Assembly (NCBI RefSeq): GCF_905475465.1
Contig: NC_062238.1
Span: forward strand, 12,493,368 to 12,557,367
Reading direction: 5' to 3'
DNA: 64,000 bases
Source: Pieris napi
Lineage: Eukaryota; Arthropoda; Insecta; Lepidoptera; Pieridae
Under the pieces are notes generated by a model. It saw nothing but the letters and a program-made list of their open reading frames with translations. It had not been told where the DNA came from and did not search any database. Positions 11,251 to 21,792 of the stretch are shown here, in pieces (the stretch's first letter is position 1; every line of letters begins with the position of its first letter). The translations under genes were made by a program, and so were the position numbers.

Positions 11251-12040
11251 TATCTTCCTCTTTATCGGTAGCTAATATTTTTTGTGCGCGGGGAGGACCA
11301 CCTGTGCTAACAATTCTACACTACATACTGTCGTTATACAAACGTGTGGTTTACATAAACCCCTACACTCCTTTCAGATGTTTGTAGGATTTAGCACCAT
11401 AAAATAAAATAGAAAATACCACATTCAAAACCAATTTCTTCTTTGGTTTTACAGAAATATTCTGGACCTTCCATAAACGCAGAAATTTTGTCATTATCTC
11501 TTTGATCATCTGGGTTCTTCTTCGGATTTCACTTCCACTTCCTTCTCAACCGCTTTTGTTTTAGATATTCCAAACGTCTCTCTTTCTATATGTACTAGCT
11601 GAATTCGTTAGGCTAGGTCATTTTCATTTAATATCACTAAGGTGTCAGCCACTTTTTTACTCCACTATTGGATACTCCATTTTTCCATCCATCTAGGGCT
11701 CTTATCGCATTATATATTTTCTATATATATTTGATAATAATGGAAATAATATGCAGCCCCGCCGCTCTCCTTTTTCGGGCTTATTATAAATGGATTGGAA
11801 ATCACATTGTTGATACAACATATGTTCCGGTTAGGTACACATCCGATATAAAGATAATTAGGTGTTCTGGAACTCCCATTTCTGATGTTCTAATTATTTA
11901 TAAGAAATTATGAAACTTTTAATCATAGGGATAACGTTTAATCACAGAGAAGAAGAATGAAGGCGGAAAAATACTACCAAAACGCGACGCTACACCACGC
12001 CATCCGACGCATGTCAGTACTTATCAATATTTAATATTAG
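11251..12040. other. Intergenic, nothing recognised
   Basis: Sequence between the LINE fragments and the long-inverted-repeat element. I see short open frames but no homology, codon pattern or splice structure to support a gene. Equivalent: 31479-32268. Confidence 0.5.
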
Positions 12041-13800
12041 TCCAGTCAAATTATGGCTAAAAACGGGTTAAATAAACATGAGCGAACACAGTTTGGGGAT
12101 TTTGAGGATCGATAGGGGGATGTATTCTGAGCATAAATTCCAATTTGAGGGGTTGTACTGAGGTCAGCTCAAGGTCATTTCGATGGAAACGCGTTTAACT
12201 CGATATCTCGAGAATGGTTAGTGTAAGGCGAAAAATTATAGAGACCTTTTCTTTTCCCAACAAAATTTACTAACTTTTTTATCTGAAACTTTTTTTTATA
12301 ACATTAATATTTTTCAAGTTATTACTTTTTTTTCTATTTTTCGTGGTTTTCTCCCCAACCATTCAATTTTATTAAATTTTACCGATCATCGAAGTGTAGA
12401 TCTTTTAATTGTGAACAATTTTGTTCTCAAACTTTTTTCTGTAATGCCAATACCTTCGTAGTTATATATTACTTTACCGAGCGAAATCCGCGCCATTGTC
12501 GCAACGGGTATCCACAGATAAGTTTTTAGGCAACGAGAGCAATAAGACTAGATTCATCTCACTACTGAAAACGGTTCTCATTAAATCAGACATAGAGGTG
12601 GAGCAAGCCGTAGAGGATGCGGATGGTCTAATTATCAGTATGGCTAAGAGAATTTCGCAGGAGTATAGTGCTGTGGTTGTTATTGGTGAGGATGTGGATT
12701 TGCTGGTTTTGCTGACTGCAACAGCCGGCGCGTGCAACAACATTTACATGAGAAAACCTGGCCGAGGCAAATCGACGGACGCTACACATAGCTCATACTG
12801 CCTCAAACCGATATATGGGCCGAATGCCGCAAAAACCTTTTATTTTTGCACGCGATTAGTGGTTGCGACACAACGTCGGCACCATTCAACCTAGGCAAGA
12901 TGAAAACAATGACCGCATAAAAAATATATTTAAAAAAATGAATATAAAAAATGGCAGGCAGTGGGAGGGTTAAATTAGAATCCCTTCCTCCTACCTCTGA
13001 TGCGGCATTTTTCCACTCTTTGAGGTGTTTCTACCAAGTTCAATACTGGCTGGAAAATTATCTGATACCCGAGGAATAGGGCTGGCGTCGCACCCCCCGT
13101 GGATTGCAGGCGATAGCGATGTCATTGAAACCAGCTCCGGATAATTTACTGAGATCGATTGCGCGCAAATGCAAAACCAAATGCGGCAAAGCGTGCGGAT
13201 GCAGAAAGGCCGGCCTCTTTTGGCACAATGTGTGAAACAGTTTTAATTGTTAATTTCCTCCTTACCCAAATTTACCCAAATTAAATACCTAATTTTAAAT
13301 AGTTTAATCGATTGACCTTTTTATATTGCGACAGTGGCGCGGATTTCGCTCGGTAAAGTAATCTATAACTCCGAAGGTATTGGCATTACGGAAAAAAGTT
13401 TGGAACAAAATTGTTCACAATTAAAAGATCTATACTTCGATGATCGGTAAAATTTAATAAAATTGAATGGTTGGGGAGAAAACAACGAAAAATGTAAAAA
13501 AAAGTAAAATTTTTGCCTTGCGGGAGTAATAACTTGAAAAATATTAATGTTATAAAAAAAAGTTTCAGATAAAAAAGTTAGTAAATTTTGTTGGGAAAAG
13601 AAAAGGTCTCTATAATTTTTCGCCTAACACTAACCATTCTCGAGATATCGAGTTAAACGCGTTTCCATCGAAATGACCTTGAGCTGACCTCAGTACAACC
13701 CCTCAAATTGGAATTTATGCTCAGAATACATCCCCCTATCGATCCTCAAAATCCCCAAACTGTGTTCGCTCATGTTTATTTATTTCGTAATTTGACTGGA
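12041..13800 (+). mobile_element. Long-inverted-repeat element with decayed nuclease-like gene
   Basis: Arms of about 460 bp (12041-12504 and 13328-13800) are nearly perfect inverted repeats, starting near ccagtcaaatta and ending tgtcgcaa. One arm carries about 20 extra bases near 13515. The 825-bp centre, read plus, encodes from about 12496 a stretch with VEDADGLIISMAKRI and VVVIGEDVDLLVLL. After a frame change near 12843 comes HAISGCDTTSAPFNLGK. Further on, after stops, comes a Cys-rich piece KCKTKCGKACGCRKAGLFWH (around 13160-13235). The Asp pattern and GCDTTS resemble PIN/FEN1-like nuclease folds, and the Cys piece resembles a CXC motif; both are pattern reading, not a search. Frame breaks and stops mean it is decayed. 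Duplicated at 32269-34028. Confidence 0.8.
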
Positions 13801-14720
13801 GTATATGGTCAGATGCACATAGACAACACGCCATGTGATCACACGCGGTAACATCCAATCGATTTGGATCGGCGTGTTGTGGTTGTTGTGATGATGACGC
13901 CATGCGTCAGTCTTTCGAGTTTTTGACACGAATGTCAATTTATATACTTAGATATTTTTGGATTTACTTGGCGAAATGAACGACGAACAATAAATTGAGT
14001 TGGTGAAACAATATTCTGTTTTTTCTGAATACTCCAATAAATATAACTGGTAACAAAATTATTCCAAACATAAATAAGATTCTAAAAGTTATGACATCAG
14101 AAAGAGAAAATACAGAAGTAGAAGTAGAAGCTGAACACCTTATACTATTTTCAGTCAAATGAATTCTGAATTTGCAAGCGTGTCGTGGTGTCGCGTGTTG
14201 GTAATGTGCACGATGGACATCGGGTGTAGACACGACACGTCGCGTCGCGTTTTAGTAGTATGTTTCCACCTTAATTACTCAACTAATATAATAAAACACC
14301 TTTTTTTAATAAATAGTGTTTGTTATGCTACACGTGCGCTGACTCCTTCCATTTTTGACAATAGTTCACTTAAGATATGATTAAGAATATAATTAATTAC
14401 CTATTTCAGTACCTACACTGTTTCGCTTTATTAAGTAGATTAAGTATTAACATTAGGAAAGAGCGTTCATCCCTAACTTAAAAGGGATGTACTATATATA
14501 GATTTAAGACTATTTACTTAATAAAGAAATTTTTGATTTTGATTGAAGATAATTCAATATCTTTCCAAGTCTGATGAAGAGTTAATAAAGGACATTTTCG
14601 TAGTTATGTAACTGACAGCATAGCGAAAGAACAGAATCCAACAAATAAACGAACTTATCAAATCATATGCTATGCGTGGTCGATCGAATCCGTCATTTAA
14701 AATGATTGGAATGTGTATTC
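13801..14720. other. Intergenic, nothing recognised
   Basis: Unique AT-rich sequence from the long-inverted-repeat element to the duplication breakpoint. No supported gene or element. Equivalent: 34029-34948. Confidence 0.5.
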
Positions 14721-15339
14721 TGAAGAAGTGCGAAGAGTCGAAGCCATGTCCTGATAATAAATTAATTAGAGATTAGTCCTCTATAGTCTATTTTTGTTTA
14801 TGCTACTTTAAAGAGACTAGTTAAAATGGTGCAATTTATTTATTTTTTATAAATCATGGCGCTACTTTAGTACTAGCATTTTAAAGTGAAAGTATTACTA
14901 CTTTATAATTATTGTAAATCTTTTGAACGAACACTACATATTTAAAAAAAAGTATTTTTGGTTGGGCTTTGAACATAACTCGCTGCGAATTATAAAAATA
15001 AACACTTACTTTTGACATATCTTCGTAAGTGAGGAAAACCATATTAGGATGATCTCTTTGTCCCCAAGCCTCTTTGATGTGTTCAAATATCGGTGTTAGA
15101 AGGACTAAATTAAGAAAAAGAAAAGAGAAAAAGTTATTTAAGTGACGTTTAGTTCGGGGTTAGAATGTTATATAAAGGTCCAAATATATTAATGTGAGTT
15201 CTACGCTTATGAACGTAAATAACAATTTAAATTTACTGTAATATAACGTTTAAAATACCAGTCGAATTGAAATCCTTCTCTTTTGAAGTCAGATACAAAC
15301 AACAGAGGAAGTATGTTATGCTCTTTTATGCAGTATAAG

Positions 15340-15903
15340 TGTCGCAGCCAAGCTTAATAAGCCGTTTAATTAATAGCCTAGCCTTTTAACTAAACAGCGA
15401 CGTTTAACTAGCGGCCTGATTCAGCCGTAGCGTTTGTTATAACATTTAATAAACAGGCTGCTCAAGCTACTAATGCTCAGGCCATTCGTACGATATACTT
15501 CTGACCATGTGGCAGAAATAAAAAAGATGAAATATCTGAAATAAGAAAGTATTTATTTATATTTAACTGAGAATAATAAGAGTTAATAAGAGTGTCACTA
15601 CACTCTTTCATACTATTTTTCATTCAAACTTTGGAAAATGTCATCAAATTTGTTTGTTTGCCGACGCTTTACTGACAGCTTGGTACTCCAAGCTGTCTAT
15701 AAAGCGTCTGCAAGTAGGAAGGAGTTAGAACAAAATTGAAATGAACAGAATAGTCAAGTAATGTAACGTCATCAATTCAAGTCATTAGCCTAGCTGTATG
15801 ATTAAATGGCTGAATATCTTTCAGGCCGCTAGTTAAACGGCGCTGTTTTGTTAGGAGGCTATGCTGTTGATTGAACGGCGGATTAAGCTAGTTGGCTGCG
15901 ACA
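15340..15903. mobile_element. MITE with ~88-bp inverted repeats, TAAG flanks
   Basis: Ends tgtcgcagcca...tggctgcgaca, with imperfect inverted repeats continuing to 'tttaactagcggcctga' on each side. It is flanked by taag at 15336-15339 and 15904-15907, a likely 4-bp target duplication. 564 bp, noncoding. It lies in intron 5 of the truncated SULT gene. Confidence 0.8.
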
Positions 15904-16547
15904 TAAGCACTGACTGGCCCGAAGGCCCCAGTGGCAATCGATGAGAAGTCTTTAGCGGTCGGAATAACTTTATTAGCGCGTTTTTTTTTTGTTTGGGTAT
16001 GATGTCATTGTACTGTTTGAAAACAAGAACTAATAAGGGCACGTTTAGCTTGTTTGTGATTAAAAAAGCCAAAAGTCCAAGATTCCGTCGTTCCTTTAAC
16101 CAATAATAATGAAATGAAACGCGTCATGATTCATGTATTGTTTAACACTAACAGATGACAAAACACTTACTTTTGTCATCTCGGAAAGCACCCCAATACT
16201 TCTCAAACCCCATGTCATTAGGAAGAAGGTGTTTCATAAGGTAATAGTAGGATACCGCTACATCTCGTGGATCTCGTGCTATGTATACGACCTGAAGATC
16301 AAATAACAATTTCGACTTTTTAAAAAACAATTCAAAAGGAGCAATGTTTATCAAAATATTACAAATGAAACTTTAAAAATGAATTAATATTGTAGAAGTC
16401 TTGTCTTAGTTGAATTACTTTTAATCAATACGATCCCCTCAAAGAACTATGATGACTTCTGTTACCACTTCATTAAAGTTAGTGGTGCTTGTAACCCGTC
16501 TGCGTTTGCTAGAGCACTCATTGTGGCTGTAAGCGGCGGAATCGCCT

Positions 16548-16850
16548 TCAATATTTGAAGTTATACTTCTTTTGGCGCGTTATGGAAAATTATAGTAAAT
16601 TTTTACGATGCGCGCGCACAAGGTCACAAAAAACCGATACTTTGAAGTCAGCTATAGTCATCATTTTAGTATTTTTGAAGTTATACTTCTTTTGGCGCGT
16701 TAGGGAGAAATGATGAGAGTATTTTTTTTTCTATTGTTAGTGTCGTTATTTCTACAAACGTAGAATAAGGCGAATGATAATAATTTTCAAAACATTTTCA
16801 TCTTGTTACGCCAAAGAAGTATAACTTCTAACGCGTGTACATATTAGTAC
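16548..16850. mobile_element. MITE with 'gaagttatacttctt' ends
   Basis: Two direct copies of tgaagttatacttcttttgg-type ends (about 16553 and 16675) and one inverted end ('ccaaagaagtataacttcta', about 16811) surround AT-rich noncoding sequence, suggesting a nested or tandem insertion. A relative lies at 59540-59760 in a Marf intron. Here it is in intron 4 of the truncated SULT gene. Confidence 0.65.
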
Positions 16851-17849
16851 ACACACATTTTTAAAAAATAAAAGTAAAGATAATGTTTAAATACCTTGGT
16901 GGTATCAAGAAGGTTCGGCGGCAACAGTGAGAGCGGTAAGTGAGATTTTATGAATCTCGGTGAAGGTGCATTTGGTAGCGATTTCAGAGGTGATATAACC
17001 TTTTTCAATAAATGATTCTCTCCCGCATTTTGAAACTCACTATTTTCAGAGGAAAATGGAGTAGGAAACTGCACCTCTAAGCTGTAAAGTGTTAAAATAG
17101 CAAATTAATAATTAGTTACGCTACAACCGTTCAAGGAATTAAGTTTTTTACAAGAGAACAGCGCAAGCTTAGACGATATTTTGTTTATAGGTATATCAGT
17201 TGCTCGTGGACTTTCAGACACGAAAGGAATATAAGTTTATTAAATATTACAACAATCAAAGGACATTAGCTAACAATAATGATGTTGCGGCGAAGACAGA
17301 AAAGCAGACCGCAGGGCAAGTGGAATGCGGCGTAAAATACGAAAACACCACTCGCCGTTAGTCCTCCGTCTCTTACCTTGTCTCCGTGGGAGAAGACCAT
17401 AAAACAAAAGCGTAAGCACAAGCGCAAACCAACAAGCGAGATCTCGCGTCTCGCGAACCTCCTTCACAGTATGGCAAGAAAAGTGGTGTTACAGGAATGG
17501 GTGCGATAAGGACAAAAAATAAAATGGTAAACGAGTGAACAGAGAGGACGATAGGTACTTGGATGGCGTGAGCAATCACTTTAAAATAATATGACGAAAC
17601 TATGTAATATGAGTACGTACTCCAGGAACGGGCATCGGTCATCTATAACAATTGATTTAGACTTTTCATAGTCCAAGTTGTTGTTTATAAGCCATATGGC
17701 CTCCTGACACCTCGTTGTTCCTTGAAAATTTAAACATTTCTTATTAGATTTATATGTCCAATATTATGGGGGGAGAGAACGTTTCTTTACACAGGCACAA
17801 TGTAAAAAAATCTTTGTTTCAACTTTGCTTAGATAACTAAAAAAAAAAC

Positions 17850-18113
17850 AGTGGCGCTATAACTTCTTTAGGTCTGGGCCTCAGATTTCTGAATCTGTTT
17901 CATGATGATTTTTCAATCTAATAGGCAAGTAGGTGATCAGCCTCCTGTGCCTGACACGCCGTGGACTTTTTGGGTCTAAGACGTGTCGGTTTCCTCACGA
18001 TGTTTTCCGTTCACCGTTCGAGCGAATGTTAAATGCGCACATAGAAAGAAAGTCCATTGGTGCACAGCCTACCTCAGGGATGAGAGTCGCACGCTAGGCC
18101 AACGCTGCCTAGA
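17850..18113 (-). mobile_element. tRNA-derived SINE, near full length
   Basis: Reverse-complement copy of the SINE at 7001-7240: 'taggtctgggcctcagattt', 'tgtttcatgatgatttt', 'aagaaagtccattggtgc' and, at the 5' end, 'ctaggccaacgctgcc'. It lies in intron 2 of the truncated SULT gene. Confidence 0.8.
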
Positions 18114-18198
18114 TAATTGTTCAGATTTAATTTTTTTAACGTATGTCCAGCCAGCTCCAACCATAGACAATTTCTGTGTTCGCGGTTCTACTATTTTT

Positions 18199-18237
18199 GA
18201 TCGCTAAACGATGTCGTCGTAAACGGTTTTGACTGTA
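18199..18237. mobile_element. Pogo/Tigger-like TIR fragment
   Basis: 'aaacgatgtcgtcgtaaacg' then 'gttttgactgta' is the inverse of the end seen at 53496 (cagtcaaaaccgtttacgac). Only one end is recognisable here. Confidence 0.5.
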
Positions 18238-18714
18238 TTATTAGTATGAAGATAATTCGTAGTTTATGCGCAGTTAATATTATCTCTTGTTAATAGTAAA
18301 GATTGTGAAATGGTAAGACGGTGTGCCGTGTTGCACTTATAGGTGCTTGAGTTTATCTTGAAAATACTCTATACCAGTTCTTCCCGACCTTTTTTGTGCC
18401 ATGCGCCACCTTAGCCTTATTCGTAAAAAATATCGTTTATTAATTAATATTAATTAAATAAATGATAATATCGTTTATTAATTAATGATGACCTAATCAT
18501 GTTTTTCCTTTGTTTCCCAGGTTGGGAAACACTGCTCTATAAAAAGTTTCGTCTAAACCAATCAAATTATTTAGGTTTTTTTTTTTAATTTAAATTTAAA
18601 TTCATAATAAATGTATTTGCTTATATTACATAATGTGGTATTATGTCCGCTTCCAAAAGAAAGCCTGTCCCCTATTACACTAAGAGACTAAATTTTTTAT
18701 CTCTCTATTCTTCT

Positions 18715-18940
18715 TTGTCAGTCGCGCTCTTCATTTCTGAAGGTCGTGTTATTGTCGTCGTCCTTTAATTTCAGAATTGCCTGTTTTTGGTGAGCCTCAG
18801 GGGTTGGGTAGTAAGACCTGTAAGGACCTTTAGTAGTTTTTTACGTTTATAAATAAAGGCTAAATAAGTGTCCATGGGCGGCGGTATCACTTAATATCAG
18901 GTGACCCTCATGCCCGTTTGCCGCCTATTGCGTAAAAAAA
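18715..18940 (+). mobile_element. LINE 3'-end fragments
   Basis: 'cttcatttctgaaggtcgtg', 'gtaagacctgtaaggacc' and 'gtgtccatgggcggcggtat' with a poly(A) tail, in the same order as at 10725-11250. It lies just 3' of exon 2 of the truncated SULT gene, in intron 2. Confidence 0.6.
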
Positions 18941-19299
18941 TTAACCTTAGTTATGAGAATCTCAAATTTACCAGATCGAGGAAATCCGAGTAAGAATACG
19001 TCATCTGGACGAAGCTCAAAGTTGTAAAATTCCGATGCCAGGTCCCTGTATGTACTAGAGACCACATAGCGCTTAGGCCCCACTCTTATCGAGTCCCACG
19101 CTGAAAAATATGAACGAAACTATGGGTATAAGTTTATTGTGGGCTTAATGACTACTTAGAGGCGGAAACGTCCCAAAGATGTAAGAAATTTTAAAAAAGT
19201 TTTTAGCGCAATACGTAATTTTGTTTATAGTTTAGAAAACTTGTCTCTTCTCGAAGGAGCCCTTTTGAAGCCCGATTACAAATTAAAATAAAATCTATA

Positions 19300-19400
19300 A
19301 TTTCAATATTTATTTATTTATATATTAACACTTCGTTGCATATACATTAATATAGTACAAATGACATAATTAAATAAAAAGGAGAGCAACTGCAATCGCT
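19300..19400 (-). mobile_element. LINE 3' tail fragment
   Basis: On the minus strand, 'attgcagttgctctcctttt' leads into an AT-rich end with 'gcaacgaagtgttaa', related to the tail at 9588-9700. It lies in intron 1 of the truncated SULT gene. Confidence 0.45.
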
Positions 19401-19842
19401 TAGTAACTTAAATAAAAATCACCTAAATCTACGCTTTTTTAAAGAAAAAACGCAAGTTCAAATAAATGAATTGTTTTAAAAAAAATACTATAAATGCACC
19501 GTTTCGTCTGTTTCTTTTAATCACAGCGTAAAAAAAATTTGACAGAGACAAAAGACTTCACTAAAAAAGATGAAATTCGACTAAATTAGTTTCTATGAAA
19601 AAAAAGAATACAAATATAACTTACGTCTACCATCTTTGAAGTCTTCTATATCGTAAGGAAATCTGTACTTTTCCATTGGTGTTTATTTGATACTGAGCTA
19701 TTGAAGATAAATGACTTTAATTGTTTAGACTTATCTATTTATCTTATCAGATGTATGTATTACTTATAATAATATAAGTGTATTATTAGGCATATTTATT
19801 TACAGCCTCGGTTGTCTTGCAAATAAATAAATTTAATATTTA

Positions 19843-20118
19843 AGGAATCGAGGAAACCCTAGTAAGAATATGTAGTCGGCACAAAGCTCAAAGTTGTAAA
19901 ATGTTGATGCCAGCCCTGCGATTCTGTAACTCACTTTCCGTGATTTCACGACTGATTTCGCTCTGAAATCAGTCGTGAAGCAATCATTTTATGATTTGGT
20001 ATTCTGAAAAGGTGGGAGCTTGTAGTTTATTGTTTATGACCGCCGATGTGAAAACCGCCGTGTGAGTTCGAAAAGTGAGTTACAGAATGGCAGGGCAGGT
20101 ATCTAGAGACCATATTTA
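19843..20118 (-). pseudogene. SULT exon-2 relic split by a MITE
   Basis: On the minus strand the sequence reads like the 3' part of SULT exon 2 (FYNFEL, then IFLLGFPR) at 19843-19913. A short continuation, matching the 'tctctag' stretch of exon 2, lies at about 20096-20118 on the other side of a 182-bp MITE. No other exon of this relic is visible nearby. It lies only about 170 bp 5' of the start codon of the truncated SULT gene. It is a dead remnant of a further tandem SULT copy. Confidence 0.75.
19914..20095. mobile_element. MITE inserted in the SULT exon relic
   Basis: Inverted ends ccctgcgattctgtaactc and, from the right, ccctgccattctgtaactc; 182 bp, noncoding. cag lies on both sides (19911-19913, 20096-20098), a possible 3-bp target duplication. 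A second family member is at 38169-38378. Confidence 0.82.
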
Positions 20119-20899
20119 CCATATTACCATATTTACCACAACTCAAAAAAACATTATTCATATAGGTAATATTTAGTTGTTATATATATATATATATTTA
20201 TATTATTCAGTTGTAGTGAGCGAGCGATATTTAGACTTACGTTAACCAACATAAAAAGTAAATTGAACAACTATTTTACATGCATTTGTCGCGTTCCTTA
20301 ACAAAATTGCTTTGATTAAATTTATACAAACAACGGTTTTCTAATGTATCACGTTATGAGTTTATTGTATTATTCTGTAATATAAATACATTAAAAAATT
20401 TCAATGCAAGGACTGACATTCCAAACAATGGCAACATTAAACATATTATGACGAACGACGATAACCTTTAAGTGCACTTCAAGAAATGAATGCTGGCTGT
20501 TCCAGAGGTGTTTTAGTTATGTAAAACATTAAATTAATGTACTTTTATCAATTTTTTTTCTGAAATGGATTATTTGGCTTGTGATAAAATATATCGTGTA
20601 AATTTCAAAATTATCTATATACATTTTCGTCATAAATTAAATTCAAAGTGTCAAAAATTGGCTATGTTTGGATGTCATTTTTTCAAGCGAAGTTATTTAA
20701 ATCGTGTATCGATCTTTCAAAATTGATACATAAACTACTCAACTCCACCATATATATTTACCATCGTGATTCATGTGCCTTTTTTCTTTTTCGTGTGTAC
20801 TTTTTTATTGTCCCTTTCACTGTTTACATATGTTTTAATTGTTTTGTTCCATTAGTTTAGTCTAAGTGATTTATGTCTTATGTTTGCAATACTTAGCGA

Positions 20900-21050
20900 T
20901 TAAAAGAGTGGCGGAAAGTTTCTTGCCAGTTCTTCATACACGCTCTACGCCCTTGACTTGCGAACTGGTAGTAAATGTTAATTTACAATTAATTTAACTT
21001 GACAATTCATATTTGTACTTGTTTACCTACAAGAATAAATATATTTTGAG
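20900..21050 (+). mobile_element. LINE 3' tail fragment (duplicate copy)
   Basis: Copy of the tail at 430-580, carried along by the segmental duplication. Confidence 0.55.
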
Positions 21051-21320
21051 TTTTTTTTGCACTACTTGAGCTCACCTTATCCAATTTTTTTCTCACAGTG
21101 GTTACCTGAAAGGGATCGCTCGAAAGCGACAAGTCATCCGCCTTTTTATGTACAACGAAGTGTAAGTATATATGAATATACTTACATTTCGAGCATGAGC
21201 TCCTGGTATTTCATTTTATATCAGCTGTTGTTATGTGTTACAACACATAACGTGTTGGGCGGCGGGCCCATAGACACTCATATTGCCAAAAGGCTCACAA
21301 GGGCCTTTAAGAATTTTACT

Positions 21321-21556
21321 CAGTTTCACAATGTATGGATAAAGTACCGAATAGCTATGCAACACATAAATTATTTGGAAGATAAGTTGTGCTATTTGAC
21401 ATTAAATCGGACTCATAATTTATGATGGACTTTATGTGACGAATAGCGCTATCTGACAGTCGTGAAACGCAATAATAGTGTTTATCCTACCAATAAGTAA
21501 TAAATAGCTACTTTGGAACTTATGTAGAACTTATCCGTATATTGTGAAACAGACCC
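21321..21556. mobile_element. Harbinger-like MITE, older copy (duplicate)
   Basis: Equivalent of 851-1086 in duplication copy 2, followed by a single tta and then unique flank, which gives the empty-site state for the insertion at 1090-1328. Confidence 0.7.
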
Positions 21557-21792
21557 TTAGTCTAATAAGTTCGGAAATACTTCAGTGGGTTGCTGGTTCC
21601 TCATAGCTGGTGCATGGCAAGAACTGCCTTAAGAATCGGCAGTTGTTGAGCGATGACCGACGGAGTGAGGATTATTTAATTGGGAATTTAGGTTTTAGCT
21701 CTTAATAGTTTGAAAGTAGGAATTAATAAAAAACATGTGTGTTGATAATACGTTTATTTTTAAGACAATATCACAAATATACATTATGTTTA

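Larger units (their letters stand above)
1..14720. repeat. Segmental tandem duplication, copy 1
   Basis: This block matches 20471-34948 almost base for base. The offset is 20470 up to about 1086 and exactly 20228 from 1332 to 14720, so the only net length difference seen is 242 bp (one MITE plus a 3-bp target duplication at 1087-1331). While reading I found three single-base differences: 5623 a versus 25851 c, 6382 c versus 26610 t, and 7397 g versus 27625 a. There may be a few more. Identity ends abruptly after 14720 (t at 14721 versus c at 34949). The left edge lies outside the window. It contains one complete sulfotransferase gene and many transposon remnants. A recent tandem duplication or an unmerged haplotype in the assembly could both produce this. 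Confidence 0.97.
15010..19676 (-). pseudogene. Truncated SULT gene, exons 1-6 only
   Basis: Second SULT paralogue, close to the duplicated gene. Exons: 19676-19625, 19100-18972, 17720-17621, 17081-16895, 16291-16171, 15104-15010, giving 228 aa in frame from MEKYRFPYDI with good splice sites. It has the PAPS loop GFPRSGTTR (57-64 region, again Arg for Trp), RFIKSH with His141, and VVYIARDPRDVAVSYY (Arg162, Ser170). The last two exons, about 97 aa including the Arg-Lys-Gly cofactor motif, are absent. Only 289 bp of intron 6 remain before the duplication junction at 14720/14721. I read it as a gene cut by the duplication breakpoint. The complete version probably lies upstream of the window. A mis-joined assembly would look the same. 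Confidence 0.82.

Noticed and set aside
13964..14380. Overlapping open frames on both strands as genes
   Set aside because: Short, low-information translations with no domain; present in both copies only because the block is duplicated.
17270..17642. Open frames in SULT intron 3 as genes
   Set aside because: Overlapping frames in intron sequence of the truncated SULT gene, with no recognisable domain.
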